A stretch of 64,000 bases of DNA from an uncultured Bacteroidota bacterium (GCA_903835005.1 CAILLK010000141.1:1-64000); one strand, 5' to 3'. Numbered from the stretch's first letter, positions 1-9,668 are shown. Made by a program: numbers and translations. Notes: a model not told the origin generated them from the sequence alone.

Positions 1-1
1 A

Positions 2-469
2 TCTGTCGGAATGGAGGGTACCCTGAATGAGATCATAAGTGGCGGGAAATGGAGTGCGAGCAAAGCCAATGCAGCGATAGGCAGTACGGGAGTGCTGGGC
101 GGCATGGTGGCCGGGATGGATACGGTGATTTATACGGTGAGCAATGCATGGTGTACGGCATATACTACTGCTGTGATTACGGTTTTTGGGAGCGGGGAAT
201 GCCCGGCGCTGGGAAATGTGGAAATCAGTAAATGTGAAAATGTGAAAATTTGGCCGAACCCGTCAAGTGGTGATGTGGTGGTGCAATGCGGGGAAGCGGG
301 AATATTGCGGGCATATAATATACTGGGGCAGAAGGTGGCTGCATTTGATTTAATCGCCGGGGAGCATAAGGTGCAGTTAGGTAAAGGGATTGCAGAAGGG
401 GTTTACCTGATGGAGTATACCAATAATAATGGTGTGAGGAGTGTAGTGCATATGGTGGTAGCCCGATAG
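2..469 (+). CDS. 3' end of a T9SS-secreted protein (5' truncated by window)
   Basis: The reading frame is open to the left edge of the window, so the real start lies upstream; the internal ATG at 11 is not a credible start. The visible part opens with a bacterial Ig-like (BIG2-type) repeat of the form seen in Bacteroidota surface proteins (GGKWSASKANAAIGSTGVL). It ends in a type A T9SS C-terminal sorting domain of about 75 residues: WPNPSSGDVVVQC, then YNILGQKV, then EGVYLMEY and a basic last residue. Such domains direct export through the type IX secretion system and are removed or lipid-linked at the surface. The passenger domain is outside the window, so the function is unknown. A bidirectional terminator follows. 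Confidence 0.8.
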   Translation, partial: SVGMEGTLNEIISGGKWSASKANAAIGSTGVLGGMVAGMDTVIYTVSNAWCTAYTTAVITVFGSGECPALGNVEISKCENVKIWPNPSSGDVVVQCGEAGILRAYNILGQKVAAFDLIAGEHKVQLGKGIAEGVYLMEYTNNNGVRSVVHMVVAR

Positions 470-482
470 ATATACTAAGCTG

Positions 483-540
483 AATGGTGCCACCGCCACT
501 GAAGCTTCATAGCAAAATAAAAGCCCGGACCAAAAATTTT
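483..540 (+). repeat. Fragment shared with 59365-59420
   Basis: A stretch of about 58 bp just after the stop codon of the first gene resembles 59365-59420. The first 16 bases (AATGGTGCCACCGCCA) are identical and scattered identity continues through a GCC-GGAC segment into an A-rich end. Neither copy lies in a recognisable gene. The nature of this small repeat is unknown. Confidence 0.45.
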
Positions 541-576
541 ACTCAACCTGGTAAATTATCAAATCCAGGTAAATAA

Positions 577-601
577 AAATCCCGGAACTGGTCCGGGATT
601 T
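577..601. terminator. Bidirectional intrinsic terminator
   Basis: A perfect 10-bp stem (AAATCCCGGA / TCCGGGATTT) with a 5-nt loop has A-rich sequence on its left and T-rich sequence on its right. It sits between the end of the plus-strand T9SS gene and the convergent minus-strand M16 peptidase gene, so it can serve both. Confidence 0.75.
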
Positions 602-627
602 ATTTCCATTTTATTTTGAGCGGATGA

Positions 628-3366
628 TTATTTAAAATCTCCGGCTTTTACAAAGGTTATTTTGTTTGGGGCCAGGTATTTCTTCATAGCGTTGTTGATG
701 TCGGCAACTTTGAGGGCCAGGAGTTTGGCGTCCATGGCTTTGTCCCACTGCATGGTGCGGTCCATGTCGAGGCGGGCATTGAGGGTATTTACCAGTTGCG
801 CGTCTTCGGCGCGGCCGTTTTCGCGGTACTGTAAATAACCGCCCTTGGCGTCTTTGAGTTCTTTCTCGGTAAAGCCATCGGTGAGCATTTTATTGAGTTC
901 TTCCATCCATACCTTTTCCAGTTTTTCCTTGTTTTCGGGGTTGTAAATGGCATAAGAACCAAAACTGCCCGATTCATCGCGGGCACCGGCCTGCAACCAG
1001 GAGCCTACTCCATAACTGATCCCTTCCTTCTGCCTGATGCGGGTAGCTAGGCGGGAATTGAGGAAGCCGCCGCCGAAGATGAAGTCGCCCATGCGCAGTG
1101 CGGGGTAGTCAGGGTTGTCGTCGCGCAGTTTCAGGTTCATACCGCAAACCATCATGGCATTTTTCTTGTCGGGGGTCTTTATTTCCTTGTTCTGGGTAGT
1201 TATCGATTCGTATGGATCGGGGATACGGGTGTAGGGCATGGGTGATGTCCAGTTGCCGAGTATCTTATTGAGTTTATCGTTAACGGTGGCTTCATCAAAC
1301 TCACCTACAAATGACGCTGTGGCATGGGCCCCATTATAGAAGTTTTTGTAGAAGCTTTTCACATCGCTCAGTGAAGCATCTTTTACAGCAGCTACTTCTT
1401 CATCGGCCGACATATTGTAGTTGATATGCCCTTTGGGCCATACCGACATGATATGATTGTACTCGCGGAAGGCAATGCTCTGGGGCTCTGAGCGCTCCTG
1501 CTCCAACTGACTGAGGTTTTCGTTTTTCAATGTCTTGAATTCATCATCGGTCAGCAGCGGTTCGTGCAGCATTTCATAAACCAGATCCATTGCCTGAGCA
1601 ATGTTGGGCTTGGTGGATTTAATCATGATATTCACATTCTGGCCGCCGCCGTATACATATACGCTGGAAGAGAGTTTGTCGAGCGTTTCATTGATCTGCG
1701 CCATGGTATGTTCCTTAGTGCCTCTTTTGAGCATAGCAGCGGTAAGGTTGGCAACAGCGCCCTTGCCTTGCAGCGCTTTTTCCTCGCCCATGCGCAGGGT
1801 AATTACGCCTTCTATAGTATTGCCCCTTGTTGTTTTGCTGAGCAGCACATATTTTGCGCCACCAGCTATAGTACCGTGTTTGCAGCGCTTGTCAATATTA
1901 TCGGGCGAGGGGTCGAAAGCCTCGGCCTGGGCCAGCGCGGCATTGCCTTTGTAATCTTTTACCAGTGCAGCTACATCGGGCTGCTGTGGCGGGGTAGCAC
2001 GCACCGGATCGGCGGTGGGTATAAATTCACCAATGGTGCGGTTGCTTTTTATGAAGTAGATTTTTACAATCCGGTTCACATCATCCGCAGTCACTTTTTT
2101 AAGGTGGTCGCGATACAGGAATGCAAGCCGCCAGTCGCCCTGCGCAATATACTCGCTGAGGGTAAGGCCGGTGTACATAGTATTGCGGTATGTTTCTTCA
2201 AAGTTCTTGATGAGCTTGGCTCTTGCTTTCTCCACTTCATCGGCGGTTATGGGGTTTCCGGCAATATCATCAATGGTATTGAGCAGCGCTTCTTTGGCTT
2301 TTTTGATTGATTTTTCCTTCAGCACATCGGCAGTAATATAGAAGTAGGAAGGGTCTTTCAGTGCCGGATTATCGGCCCCTACTGTCGAAGCCAGGCCGGC
2401 TTTTACCATACTCTGGTACAGGCGGCCATTGGGCTGGTTGGTAAGCGATTCATTCAGTATGTCGAAAGCGGCATAATCTTTATCCGCACCCGATACCACA
2501 TGATAAGCCACACCCACTGTCTGCACATCACCCACGCGGTTAAGCGTTACACTGCGCTCGCCATCCTGCGCGGGTTCTATGGTATAGCACGGGTCTATAA
2601 CACGGGTTGGCCGGGGTATACCGCCAAAGTATTTTACTACCAGCGCCAGGGTTTTGGCTACGTCTATCTTACCGGCTACCAGCAGCACTGCATTATCGGG
2701 CTGGTAATATTTTTTATAAAATGCCTGCAGGTTTTTGATGGGCACTTTTTCAATGTCTTCTTTTGAGCCTATGGTTGCCTTGCCGTAGTTGTGCCACAGG
2801 TACATAGTGCTCAGTACGCGCTCTTCGAGAATATTCTGCGGTGAATTTTCACCTGATTCAAATTCGTTTCTCACCACGCTGAATTCGCTCTTCAGGTCTT
2901 TCTCTGCAATGAAAGAATTGATCATCCTATCGCTTTCCAGGCTCAGGCCCCAGTTGAGGTTTTCATCGGTAGCTGAGAAGGTTTCGAAATAATTGGTACG
3001 GTCGTAAGATGTGCTGCCGTTTGGGCTGGCGCCATGCGCGGTCAGTTCATCGGGCACATGCGGGTGGTGTGCAGAGCCTTTAAACAGCATATGCTCGAGC
3101 AGGTGGGCCATACCGGTTTCGCCATAACCTTCCATGCGCGAGCCTACCAGATAGGTGGCATTGACTGTAATGGTGGGTTTGCTCTGGTCGGGGAACAGCA
3201 GCACCCGCAGACCATTGGAAAGCCTGTATTCAGTTATCCCTTCAACTTCAGTAACCTTTTCGGGCCCCGATTTCGAACTGGCAGGCTTTTTCTGGGCGGT
3301 GGCATTTGTGCCCATACAGCCGAGGGCTAAAACCAGCATGCCGGTAAATATTCTGTTGAATTTCAT
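628..3366 (-). CDS. Secreted M16 family zinc peptidase, two-module
   Basis: Pitrilysin-type (M16) metalloendopeptidase of about 912 residues. The inverted zinc motif HLLEH is at about residues 88-92, inside an N-terminal M16 domain (about 35-250), followed by an inactive-type M16 C domain. A second pair of M16-like domains fills the C-terminal half and lacks HxxEH, as usual for long members. An N-terminal signal peptide (hydrophobic stretch ending near NATAQ) indicates a periplasmic protein. I chose the ATG at 3366; the frame also has a TTG six bases upstream. A Bacteroidota promoter element TATTTTTG lies about 35 bp upstream. The likely role is degradation of peptides in the envelope. A second, shorter M16 gene lies at 51.6-52.9 kb. 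Confidence in the family is high; the substrate is unknown. Confidence 0.93.
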   Translation of the reverse strand: MKFNRIFTGMLVLALGCMGTNATAQKKPASSKSGPEKVTEVEGITEYRLSNGLRVLLFPDQSKPTITVNATYLVGSRMEGYGETGMAHLLEHMLFKGSAHHPHVPDELTAHGASPNGSTSYDRTNYFETFSATDENLNWGLSLESDRMINSFIAEKDLKSEFSVVRNEFESGENSPQNILEERVLSTMYLWHNYGKATIGSKEDIEKVPIKNLQAFYKKYYQPDNAVLLVAGKIDVAKTLALVVKYFGGIPRPTRVIDPCYTIEPAQDGERSVTLNRVGDVQTVGVAYHVVSGADKDYAAFDILNESLTNQPNGRLYQSMVKAGLASTVGADNPALKDPSYFYITADVLKEKSIKKAKEALLNTIDDIAGNPITADEVEKARAKLIKNFEETYRNTMYTGLTLSEYIAQGDWRLAFLYRDHLKKVTADDVNRIVKIYFIKSNRTIGEFIPTADPVRATPPQQPDVAALVKDYKGNAALAQAEAFDPSPDNIDKRCKHGTIAGGAKYVLLSKTTRGNTIEGVITLRMGEEKALQGKGAVANLTAAMLKRGTKEHTMAQINETLDKLSSSVYVYGGGQNVNIMIKSTKPNIAQAMDLVYEMLHEPLLTDDEFKTLKNENLSQLEQERSEPQSIAFREYNHIMSVWPKGHINYNMSADEEVAAVKDASLSDVKSFYKNFYNGAHATASFVGEFDEATVNDKLNKILGNWTSPMPYTRIPDPYESITTQNKEIKTPDKKNAMMVCGMNLKLRDDNPDYPALRMGDFIFGGGFLNSRLATRIRQKEGISYGVGSWLQAGARDESGSFGSYAIYNPENKEKLEKVWMEELNKMLTDGFTEKELKDAKGGYLQYRENGRAEDAQLVNTLNARLDMDRTMQWDKAMDAKLLALKVADINNAMKKYLAPNKITFVKAGDFK

Positions 3367-3400
3367 AAGCAATAATTTGATTCGGAAAATGGATGAGTAT

Positions 3401-3408
3401 CAAAAATA
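3401..3408 (-). promoter_or_regulatory. -7 promoter element for M16 peptidase gene
   Basis: On the minus strand this reads TATTTTTG, matching the Bacteroidota -7 consensus TAnnTTTG, 34 nt upstream of the ATG at 3366. No clear -33 TTG is present at the ideal spacing. Confidence 0.45.
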
Positions 3409-3791
3409 ATAAAATAATGATGAGTTGTATATAGGGCTCAAACAAATTGAGGTGGTTTAAGTGAAGCTTTCAAAATAATTCCTGCAATCTTACTCGTTCT
3501 TTTCCAGTTTCTCTTCGTTGTAAAAGTCTTTAAATAATGCATTATTCGCAGATTTCACTCCCCGATAAACAGAAAAACAACTTGGCAATGTGGTGTACTT
3601 TATTTAATCATCGTTCCTAAGGTTATTTAACCTGGTGGTATACAGGGTACGTTGTTGAAAAGTCTCACTCGAAGCCGCTAACAAATAATCAGAAAACAGG
3701 CAGGTCATAAATTCAAGACCGCAAAACCATCAAAACAGGTTGTACTCATCTTTACCAGGAATAGAATATTGCAGGGATTTTTTTTCAGTAA
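3409..3791. other. Intergenic stretch, nothing recognised
   Basis: AT-rich spacer between two minus-strand genes, downstream of the 1517-aa gene. I see no RNA gene, no convincing terminator hairpin with a T-run and no repeat shared with other parts of the window. Confidence 0.5.
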
Positions 3792-6700
3792 TTACCTTAT
3801 CAGCGTCAAATCTCCCTTCATCTCCCTGGTATGATCGCCCTTGTTGCCACATACTATTTTGGCATACCAGTAATAGCTGCCCATTTCGGCAGGGATTCCT
3901 TTGTAGTAACCATCCCATCCCTGGTCTATGTTGGCTGTATTGGTGAGGTTGTATACTTCTTCACCAAAGCGGTTATAAATGGAGAACCTGACAATATACA
4001 TATCACCGGTAAACCGGAAGCGGTAAATATCATTCAGGCCATCGCCGTTGGGGGTAAATGCATTGGGCAGTATCGGGTTGCAGCAATCGTCATAATCCAC
4101 AGTTGAGGTAGATGAATCTGTGCAGTTGTTTGCATCTTTTACCCACACCGTATATTTACCATTTTTCAGGTCGAAAATTCCTGCTGTTGTGGAGGCTTCA
4201 CTATTGCTCCAGAGGTAGGTATAAGGCCCGGTACCGCCCGTTACTGTAGCCATTACAGCACCCTTATTAACAGTTCCGGTGCAGATATTAAGCACCACGC
4301 TGTCGGTAATGTTCAGCGCATCGGGTTGCGTAATATTTACTGTGGTATCGGCCTTGCAGCTCCTGCTGTCGGTAATTGTGATGGTATACTGGCCTGCATA
4401 GAGATCATGATAAACCCCGGAATCCATTTTCTGGGTTGAACTGCCGAGCTGATAATACAATGGTGGCGCGCCCCCTGAAGCATACAGATAAATTGTACCA
4501 TTTTTTGCATTAAAACATAATGGTGGCGTTATCACCACACTGTCTGTAATAATTGGCGGGATACCGGTAAGCGTAAGCGTTGTATCAATACTGCAGCCAT
4601 TGGAATCTTTCACATAAAAAGTATAGATGCCGGCCTGTAAAGTATCAAATCCGTTGCCATTCGAAAAGTTGGTATTATCGTCGGAATAAGCATAAGGCAA
4701 GGTGCCGCCGGAGGCAGTGACTTTTACTGAACCGTCCTTAAACCCGGGGCATGTAGGGTTGAGGGAATCAATGCCGGTAAATTTCAATTGTGCGGGCTGG
4801 GTAAGCACAACAGTTGTATCTGCCGTGCAGCCATGTACATCTTCAACCTGAATGTAGTCTACACCCGCAGTAAGGCCGGTGTAGGTGTTGCTTACCTGGT
4901 AGGGCTGGGAGTTGAGTGCATACATATAAGGCGGCGTGGCGCCGGCTCCGGTTACCGTTACTGATCCGTTGCTGCCGTTGTAGCAGGAAATATTGCTGAC
5001 ACTGACATCTGCAATATAAATTCTTGCCGGTTGGGATATAGTGAATACAGTATCGTGCAGACAGCCGTTGGCATCCTTCACATAAAAAGAATCAGTTCCG
5101 GCCGACAGGCTGCCATAAACTGTAGAGGCTGAATAAACTCCCGTATTGTAAGAGTAGGTATAGGATGGTGTGCCGCCAGTGGCCGAGAGTGTAATACTGC
5201 CATCGTGCAGGCCATAACAGGAAGGTTCTGTAACAGCTACCCCGGGAACGAGTATTCCCGGCTGGCTTACAGAAACCGAAGTATCGAAAGTGCAGCCATT
5301 TGCGTCTTTTACATTAATCACATAAGTCCCTGTAAGCAGGCTGTCGAAAATATGGGCTGTGCCAAACGGCGCTGTGCCTGTAGAAAATGAATAGGGGGAA
5401 GTGCCGCCAGTGCCGGTTACATTAATGATGCCGGTAGCCTGGTTATAGCAGAGCGCAGGCGTAATGATAAAAGTAGCAGAAACAACTAAAGAATCGGTAA
5501 TGATAATTGAAGTGTCGTGAACACAAAGGTTGGCGTCTTTAACATGAAAAATGTAGGTGCCCGCAGCAAGCGGAGTAAATGCAGCAGCAGTACTGTATGC
5601 GCCTGCTCCCACCGCATAGGTATAGCCCGGAGTTCCGCCGGTGGCAGAGAGGGTCACCTTGCCGTTGGCAAGTGTGGCACAGGTTGATTTTATAACAACC
5701 GCCGATGGTATAATAAAGGCAGGTTGAGACAAGGTAAGCGTAGTATCTTTTTCGCAGCCGTTGGCATCCTGAGTATGCAGGGTATAGGTTCCGGCTGCAA
5801 GGCCGCTGAACAGACTTGCAGTGCCATAGGTACCTGTGCCCAGCGCAAAAGTGTAAGGAGCAATGCCCCCCGAAACATGCATGGTCAGCGATCCATCACT
5901 GCCGCCATTGCATGCAGGCTGGTGAAGGCTCACAGAATCAATGCGCACAGGGGTTGGTTGGGTAAGTGTAACTGAGTCGGTATAAATACAGCCATTGGCA
6001 TCCTTTACCCCAACTGCATGTCCTCCGGCAGTAAGTCCTGAAAGGATGCTGGAAGCGCCCCATGTACCACCATCTACTGTATACTGATAAGCAGGAGTAC
6101 CGCCTGTGGCTGTAACAACTATGATACCAGTTGCAGCGCCGTTGCAGTGCACATTGGTATCGGCAGTTGTTATGGTGATTGCCGTGGGCTGGGTAAGGGT
6201 CATTGAAGTATCAAAGAAGCAGTTTTCGGCATCTTTGATGTGCAGGGTATAGGTGCCTGCTGTGAATGTAAACGCATTGGTTGCGCCAAATGGATTGGTA
6301 TTGTAGGCATAGGTATAAGGAGGGCCAAAGCCGCCGGAACCAACCATAGTAACCGTGCCGGAGCCACCATGGCAAAGGATAGGTGATATAGTAAGTGCGG
6401 AATGAATAATTTCAGAATCAACCAGGGTTATGGTTGTGTCTATCTCGCAGGCGTTGGCATTTTTTACATGGAAAGTATAAGAGCCGGCACCCAGTCCGCC
6501 AAACGAATCAACGGCAGTATATGCCCCTGTGCCTATGGCATAGGTATAGGGAGCAATACTATTGTAGGCAGTAATAATCACATAGCCATTGGTAAAGGTG
6601 TTGCACAGCGGCTTGTGAATATCAAAATGCCACAAAATGGGAGTTGCATTGGGTACGGTGATGGTGGTATCCTTTACACAGCTGTTGGCATCCTTTACAT

Positions 6701-8345
6701 GCACTACATAGCTGCCGGGAGTGAGCCCGCTGAATAAACCTGAACCAGAATAGGAGCCGCCGCCTATAGCATAGGTATACGGGGCCAGTCCGCCACTACC
6801 TGTTACGGTAGCTGTGCCTGTGCTTCCCCCGGGGCAAAGTGGTGGTGTGGTAACAACTGCTGCCAAAGGCAAAGGTGGTGAAACAATAGTAATTGTGGTG
6901 TCCACAAAGCAGCCGCTGGGGTTGGTCATTTTAATAGTATATGTTCCGGCTACAAGACTATCGGTTACCATTCCGGTAATACCGGTAAGGGTTCCTATGG
7001 TTACGCCCGCCTGTATGATTTGCATGCTCCATGGGCTGGCAGAACCTCCGGGTGTAACATGAAAAACTGCTTTTGCCGTGCAGGTGGCAGCAGAAACAAG
7101 TGCATAAGTTTCTGTTGGCATGGGCAGTACCGTAACCGTGTATGCAATGGTCTGCTGCCCGGACAGCGGACAACCATCATCGGCGTAGTTGATATAAAAT
7201 ATGTAGTTTCCCGGCGCTACACCGGTAGTATTCCAGGAGAAGGTACCCAGGGGGGCAAGTGTGCCATTGCCAACTATATTAAATGTTGCACCTGCTGGCA
7301 GCCCCGATACCGTCATGGTTATATGGTTGCCTCCGGGATCGGTGGGGTTAATATGAAAAGTAAACGGCCCTACCGACTGGCACAAACTAATGATGGTTCC
7401 GGTTACAGTGCCTGCTGATGCGCCGCTTATACTGCCGTTAGGCGGGATATTGGAGCATGGGGTAATTACTACCACAGTCATTTCGCGCTGGCTGGTACCC
7501 CTGAGTACCCCGGCATGATATTCTTCCACATTATACACCACAAGAGCCTTTTGAAGAATATTGGGTGTAAAAGCCAACTGGCCGGTAGTGCTGCTGAAAG
7601 AGTAAGTGCCTGCGGCTGCGCCGATAGGAGCAGTGGCCGTATAAGGTGCTACATAACTCACTGTGCTACCTGTAGTGCCGTCAATGCCCGGAACAAGGTT
7701 AAATACCAGGCTGTCTCCATTTGGGTCAACGGCTCCGGGATTAAAGTTTGCAGGGATATCAAGGCAATAAAACGGGGTGGGTATGGTGGTATAAACGGCG
7801 TTTGAATTGTTGAATGTCGTATTGTTGAGTGTATCGACAAGCTGTATTGTTGTTCCTGATGCAATATTTGTGATACTGGTACTTCTGCCAGCAGATGGTG
7901 TAGTACCGCCTCCCATATATCCAGTAAAAAGGAAACGCCATACTGCCGACGGGCCCGTAACAGTTACATTTGCTGTATAAACAAATTTCTTTATTCCGGG
8001 GATTGGATTGGACAAACTTGTGCAAGTAGTACTATCAAGGTCTGCGGGACAGACCGGAGTAACTTCTATGCCGTTAATAGGCGCCTGTAGCACCAGGTTT
8101 GCAGTGCTTATGTATGTTCCTCCATTGTAAAGATCTATTTCAGGTTTTGCAGTATCAAGTGAAGGGAAAGCTCCTCCGTGGCAATCGCCATAAACAACCA
8201 GATGAATAGTATAAGTATTGCCCGATACCCAGGTATAATACATGTCAATCCCGAAAATATGCGTAGCCTGCGACGGCACTGCCGAAAGCAGGATGAGTAT
8301 AAATAAAGCCGCCTTTCGCAGCAATGAGGTAACGCTTATAGCCAT
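3792..8345 (-). CDS. Giant SprB-like repeat surface protein with type B T9SS C-terminal domain
   Basis: Secreted protein of 1517 residues. Order: signal peptide (1-27, ending SQA); an N-terminal region typical of large gliding-associated proteins (THIFGIDMYYTW, VVYGDCHG; about 28-300); a cadherin/Ig-like segment (about 305-410); then twelve tandem SprB-type repeats of 76-79 residues (about 498-1422); and a gliding-motility C-terminal domain (about 1423-1517, PNAFTPNGDGLNDIYRF ... GWDGYYKG). The repeat pattern is a Cys, GG(T)xPYTY, GL.AGxY, VKDANGC and DTT..LTQP. The type B C-terminal domain marks export by T9SS and retention or movement at the surface, as for SprB adhesin in Flavobacterium. 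No SprF-like partner gene is adjacent. Function as a mobile adhesin is inferred from family resemblance. Confidence 0.88.
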   Translation of the reverse strand: MAISVTSLLRKAALFILILLSAVPSQATHIFGIDMYYTWVSGNTYTIHLVVYGDCHGGAFPSLDTAKPEIDLYNGGTYISTANLVLQAPINGIEVTPVCPADLDSTTCTSLSNPIPGIKKFVYTANVTVTGPSAVWRFLFTGYMGGGTTPSAGRSTSITNIASGTTIQLVDTLNNTTFNNSNAVYTTIPTPFYCLDIPANFNPGAVDPNGDSLVFNLVPGIDGTTGSTVSYVAPYTATAPIGAAAGTYSFSSTTGQLAFTPNILQKALVVYNVEEYHAGVLRGTSQREMTVVVITPCSNIPPNGSISGASAGTVTGTIISLCQSVGPFTFHINPTDPGGNHITMTVSGLPAGATFNIVGNGTLAPLGTFSWNTTGVAPGNYIFYINYADDGCPLSGQQTIAYTVTVLPMPTETYALVSAATCTAKAVFHVTPGGSASPWSMQIIQAGVTIGTLTGITGMVTDSLVAGTYTIKMTNPSGCFVDTTITIVSPPLPLAAVVTTPPLCPGGSTGTATVTGSGGLAPYTYAIGGGSYSGSGLFSGLTPGSYVVHVKDANSCVKDTTITVPNATPILWHFDIHKPLCNTFTNGYVIITAYNSIAPYTYAIGTGAYTAVDSFGGLGAGSYTFHVKNANACEIDTTITLVDSEIIHSALTISPILCHGGSGTVTMVGSGGFGPPYTYAYNTNPFGATNAFTFTAGTYTLHIKDAENCFFDTSMTLTQPTAITITTADTNVHCNGAATGIIVVTATGGTPAYQYTVDGGTWGASSILSGLTAGGHAVGVKDANGCIYTDSVTLTQPTPVRIDSVSLHQPACNGGSDGSLTMHVSGGIAPYTFALGTGTYGTASLFSGLAAGTYTLHTQDANGCEKDTTLTLSQPAFIIPSAVVIKSTCATLANGKVTLSATGGTPGYTYAVGAGAYSTAAAFTPLAAGTYIFHVKDANLCVHDTSIIITDSLVVSATFIITPALCYNQATGIINVTGTGGTSPYSFSTGTAPFGTAHIFDSLLTGTYVINVKDANGCTFDTSVSVSQPGILVPGVAVTEPSCYGLHDGSITLSATGGTPSYTYSYNTGVYSASTVYGSLSAGTDSFYVKDANGCLHDTVFTISQPARIYIADVSVSNISCYNGSNGSVTVTGAGATPPYMYALNSQPYQVSNTYTGLTAGVDYIQVEDVHGCTADTTVVLTQPAQLKFTGIDSLNPTCPGFKDGSVKVTASGGTLPYAYSDDNTNFSNGNGFDTLQAGIYTFYVKDSNGCSIDTTLTLTGIPPIITDSVVITPPLCFNAKNGTIYLYASGGAPPLYYQLGSSTQKMDSGVYHDLYAGQYTITITDSRSCKADTTVNITQPDALNITDSVVLNICTGTVNKGAVMATVTGGTGPYTYLWSNSEASTTAGIFDLKNGKYTVWVKDANNCTDSSTSTVDYDDCCNPILPNAFTPNGDGLNDIYRFRFTGDMYIVRFSIYNRFGEEVYNLTNTANIDQGWDGYYKGIPAEMGSYYWYAKIVCGNKGDHTREMKGDLTLIR

Positions 8346-8651
8346 AATTATTTAAGGTTTATGAAAACCCACTCCTTCCAGACGAAAATTTTCCTGTTTT
8401 CCTTCTGCATCAATTTCATTTTAACACTATCCAATATTTATTACCTCATATAGTATTCTGAACTGAAATCCATTTTCAGGTATAAAATTACTTCATAAAT
8501 AATACTTCTGCAAAAAAATTATGTAGTATATAATCTACAAAATGTCGTTTTTATGTAAATATTAATCAACTGTTATTAATGCGTCACTTAATTTCGGGGG
8601 GTACCTGAAAAAAGTTTTATTTACAGATGTTTCAGGAGGTTATGTTTATTT
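8346..8651. other. Divergent intergenic region
   Basis: About 300 bp AT-rich spacer between the divergent SprB-like gene and dcd. Apart from the dcd promoter element at its right end I see no structured feature. Confidence 0.5.
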
Positions 8652-8659
8652 TATATTTG
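8652..8659 (+). promoter_or_regulatory. -7 promoter element of dcd, apparently leaderless
   Basis: TATATTTG matches TAnnTTTG and is followed by only four bases before the dcd ATG at 8664. Because the transcription start normally lies a few bases after this element, the mRNA should begin at or next to the start codon. Confidence 0.55.
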
Positions 8660-8663
8660 CACC

Positions 8664-9200
8664 ATGATTCTTTCTGATTCCCGTATACTCGAAGAAATAG
8701 AAAAAGGTACAATTGTTATTGAACCCTTCGACCGCAAAAACCTGGGTTCCAATTCCTATGATGTGCACCTGGGCAAATACCTGGCTTTATACAACGACGA
8801 AGTACTAGATGCCCGGAAACATAATCTGATCACTCATTTTGAAATACCGCCCGAAGGCTACATACTGCAGCCCGGTCATCTTTACCTGGGTGTAACCGAA
8901 GAATATACCGAATCGCACGCGCATATACCATTCCTTGAAGGCAAATCATCTACCGGCCGCCTGGGCATCAATATCCATGCCACAGCGGGCAAGGGCGATG
9001 TGGGTTTCTGCAATGCCTGGACCCTGGAGATATCCTGTATCAAAAAAGTAAGGGTATATGCCGGAATGCCCATCGGGCAACTGATCTATTTCATGGCCGA
9101 GGGCAATGTACTTAACCCGTACAACAAAAAATCGGGCGCCAAATACGTCGGCAGAACCAATATGCCCGTGGAAAGTATGATGTGGAGGAATGATTTTTAA
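8664..9200 (+). CDS. dcd: dCTP deaminase
   Basis: Cytosolic enzyme that deaminates dCTP to dUTP, feeding dTMP synthesis. The 178-residue length is near the family norm. The N-terminus MILSDSRILEEI is the conserved family start, which fixes the ATG. Further motifs are NLGSNSYDVHLG (27-37), the nucleotide-binding LEGKSSTGRLGI (91-102), and TLEI with the presumed catalytic Glu at 122, followed by GQL and YxGR near the C-terminus. Whether it also hydrolyses dUTP, as in bifunctional relatives, cannot be decided here. It is monocistronic and followed by a repeat-bounded toxin-antitoxin module. Confidence 0.95.
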   Translation: MILSDSRILEEIEKGTIVIEPFDRKNLGSNSYDVHLGKYLALYNDEVLDARKHNLITHFEIPPEGYILQPGHLYLGVTEEYTESHAHIPFLEGKSSTGRLGINIHATAGKGDVGFCNAWTLEISCIKKVRVYAGMPIGQLIYFMAEGNVLNPYNKKSGAKYVGRTNMPVESMMWRNDF

Positions 9201-9271
9201 AGTGCCACGACTCTAATAGTGGATTCAGGAATTTGAACCTCGTTTTCAAACGTAAGGTTCGAAAATTCTGC

Positions 9272-9338
9272 GGCAGCCGTTTCTAAAAAACCACTATTGC
9301 ACGTAAATCAGATCAGCGGTTCACGGACCTGGCGCACG
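9272..9338 (+). repeat. 68-bp palindromic repeat, copy 1 (upstream of YafQ module)
   Basis: Degenerate copy of a repeat family also at 10023-10090, 54969-55036 and 56041-56108. It shares GCAGCCG, TCTAAAAAACCA, AAATCAGATC, GGTTCACGGACC and the end TGGCGCAC with the better-kept copies. Its right flank GTATTCCA is also shared (as ATATTCCA) with the copy at 54969. It precedes the antitoxin start by about 126 bp and lies in the same orientation as copy 2, so the two are direct repeats around the module. Confidence 0.7.
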
Positions 9339-9411
9339 AGTATTCCAGATGCCGATACATAATAAAGGAATATCTTGGTTTTGGTCACCCATTTCCCCTT
9401 GTTTAATTAAC

Positions 9412-9440
9412 TTTGACATAAGAACATTGGTATAGTTTTG
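9412..9440 (+). promoter_or_regulatory. Promoter of the YafQ-type toxin-antitoxin operon
   Basis: TTTG (9412-9415) followed after 17 bp by TAGTTTTG (9433-9440), a good match to the Bacteroidota -33/-7 promoter. The antitoxin ATG is 24 nt further on. The promoter lies inside the repeat-bounded segment, so the module carries its own promoter. Confidence 0.6.
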
Positions 9441-9464
9441 AGTAAAATACCCTAATTTTATACT

Positions 9465-9668
9465 ATGACTTACATTGCCGTAGATGACCATACCACAGAA
9501 GGTAAAAAGCTGGTTGCTTTCCTGAAAACGCAGGAGTATGTGGCAATACTTGAAGAGGCTAATGATACTACAAAAAAGGCCATAAAAGATGTGGATGCCG
9601 GCAAAGTAAAAAAGGTTAAAAATCCGGAAGACTTATTCCGCCAAATTCTTGGCAAACAGCATGTATGA
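9465..9668 (+). CDS. Probable antitoxin of a YafQ/RelE-type module
   Basis: Small charged protein of 67 residues directly upstream of a YafQ-like toxin and overlapping it by 8 nt. The sequence (MTYIAVDDHTTEGKKLVAFL..., then DAGKVKKVKNPEDLFRQIL at the C-terminus) fits a short RelB/DinJ-type antitoxin with a C-terminal toxin-wrapping segment. The first 30 residues would form a dimerisation/DNA-binding part, though no clear ribbon-helix-helix signature is visible. In such operons the antitoxin binds the toxin and represses the shared promoter. The assignment rests mainly on gene order, size and overlap. Confidence 0.7.
   Translation: MTYIAVDDHTTEGKKLVAFLKTQEYVAILEEANDTTKKAIKDVDAGKVKKVKNPEDLFRQILGKQHV

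Noticed and set aside
1564-2310. Open frame of 248 codons opposite the long M16 peptidase
   Set aside because: Antisense shadow of a well-supported gene, with no recognisable domain.
4080-6854. DNA repeat array separate from a gene
   Set aside because: The periodic sequence is explained by the twelve protein-level repeats of the SprB-like gene.
9258-9275. tRNA relic suggested by a T-loop-like GGTTCGAAAATTC
   Set aside because: No acceptor stem or anticodon arm could be built around it.
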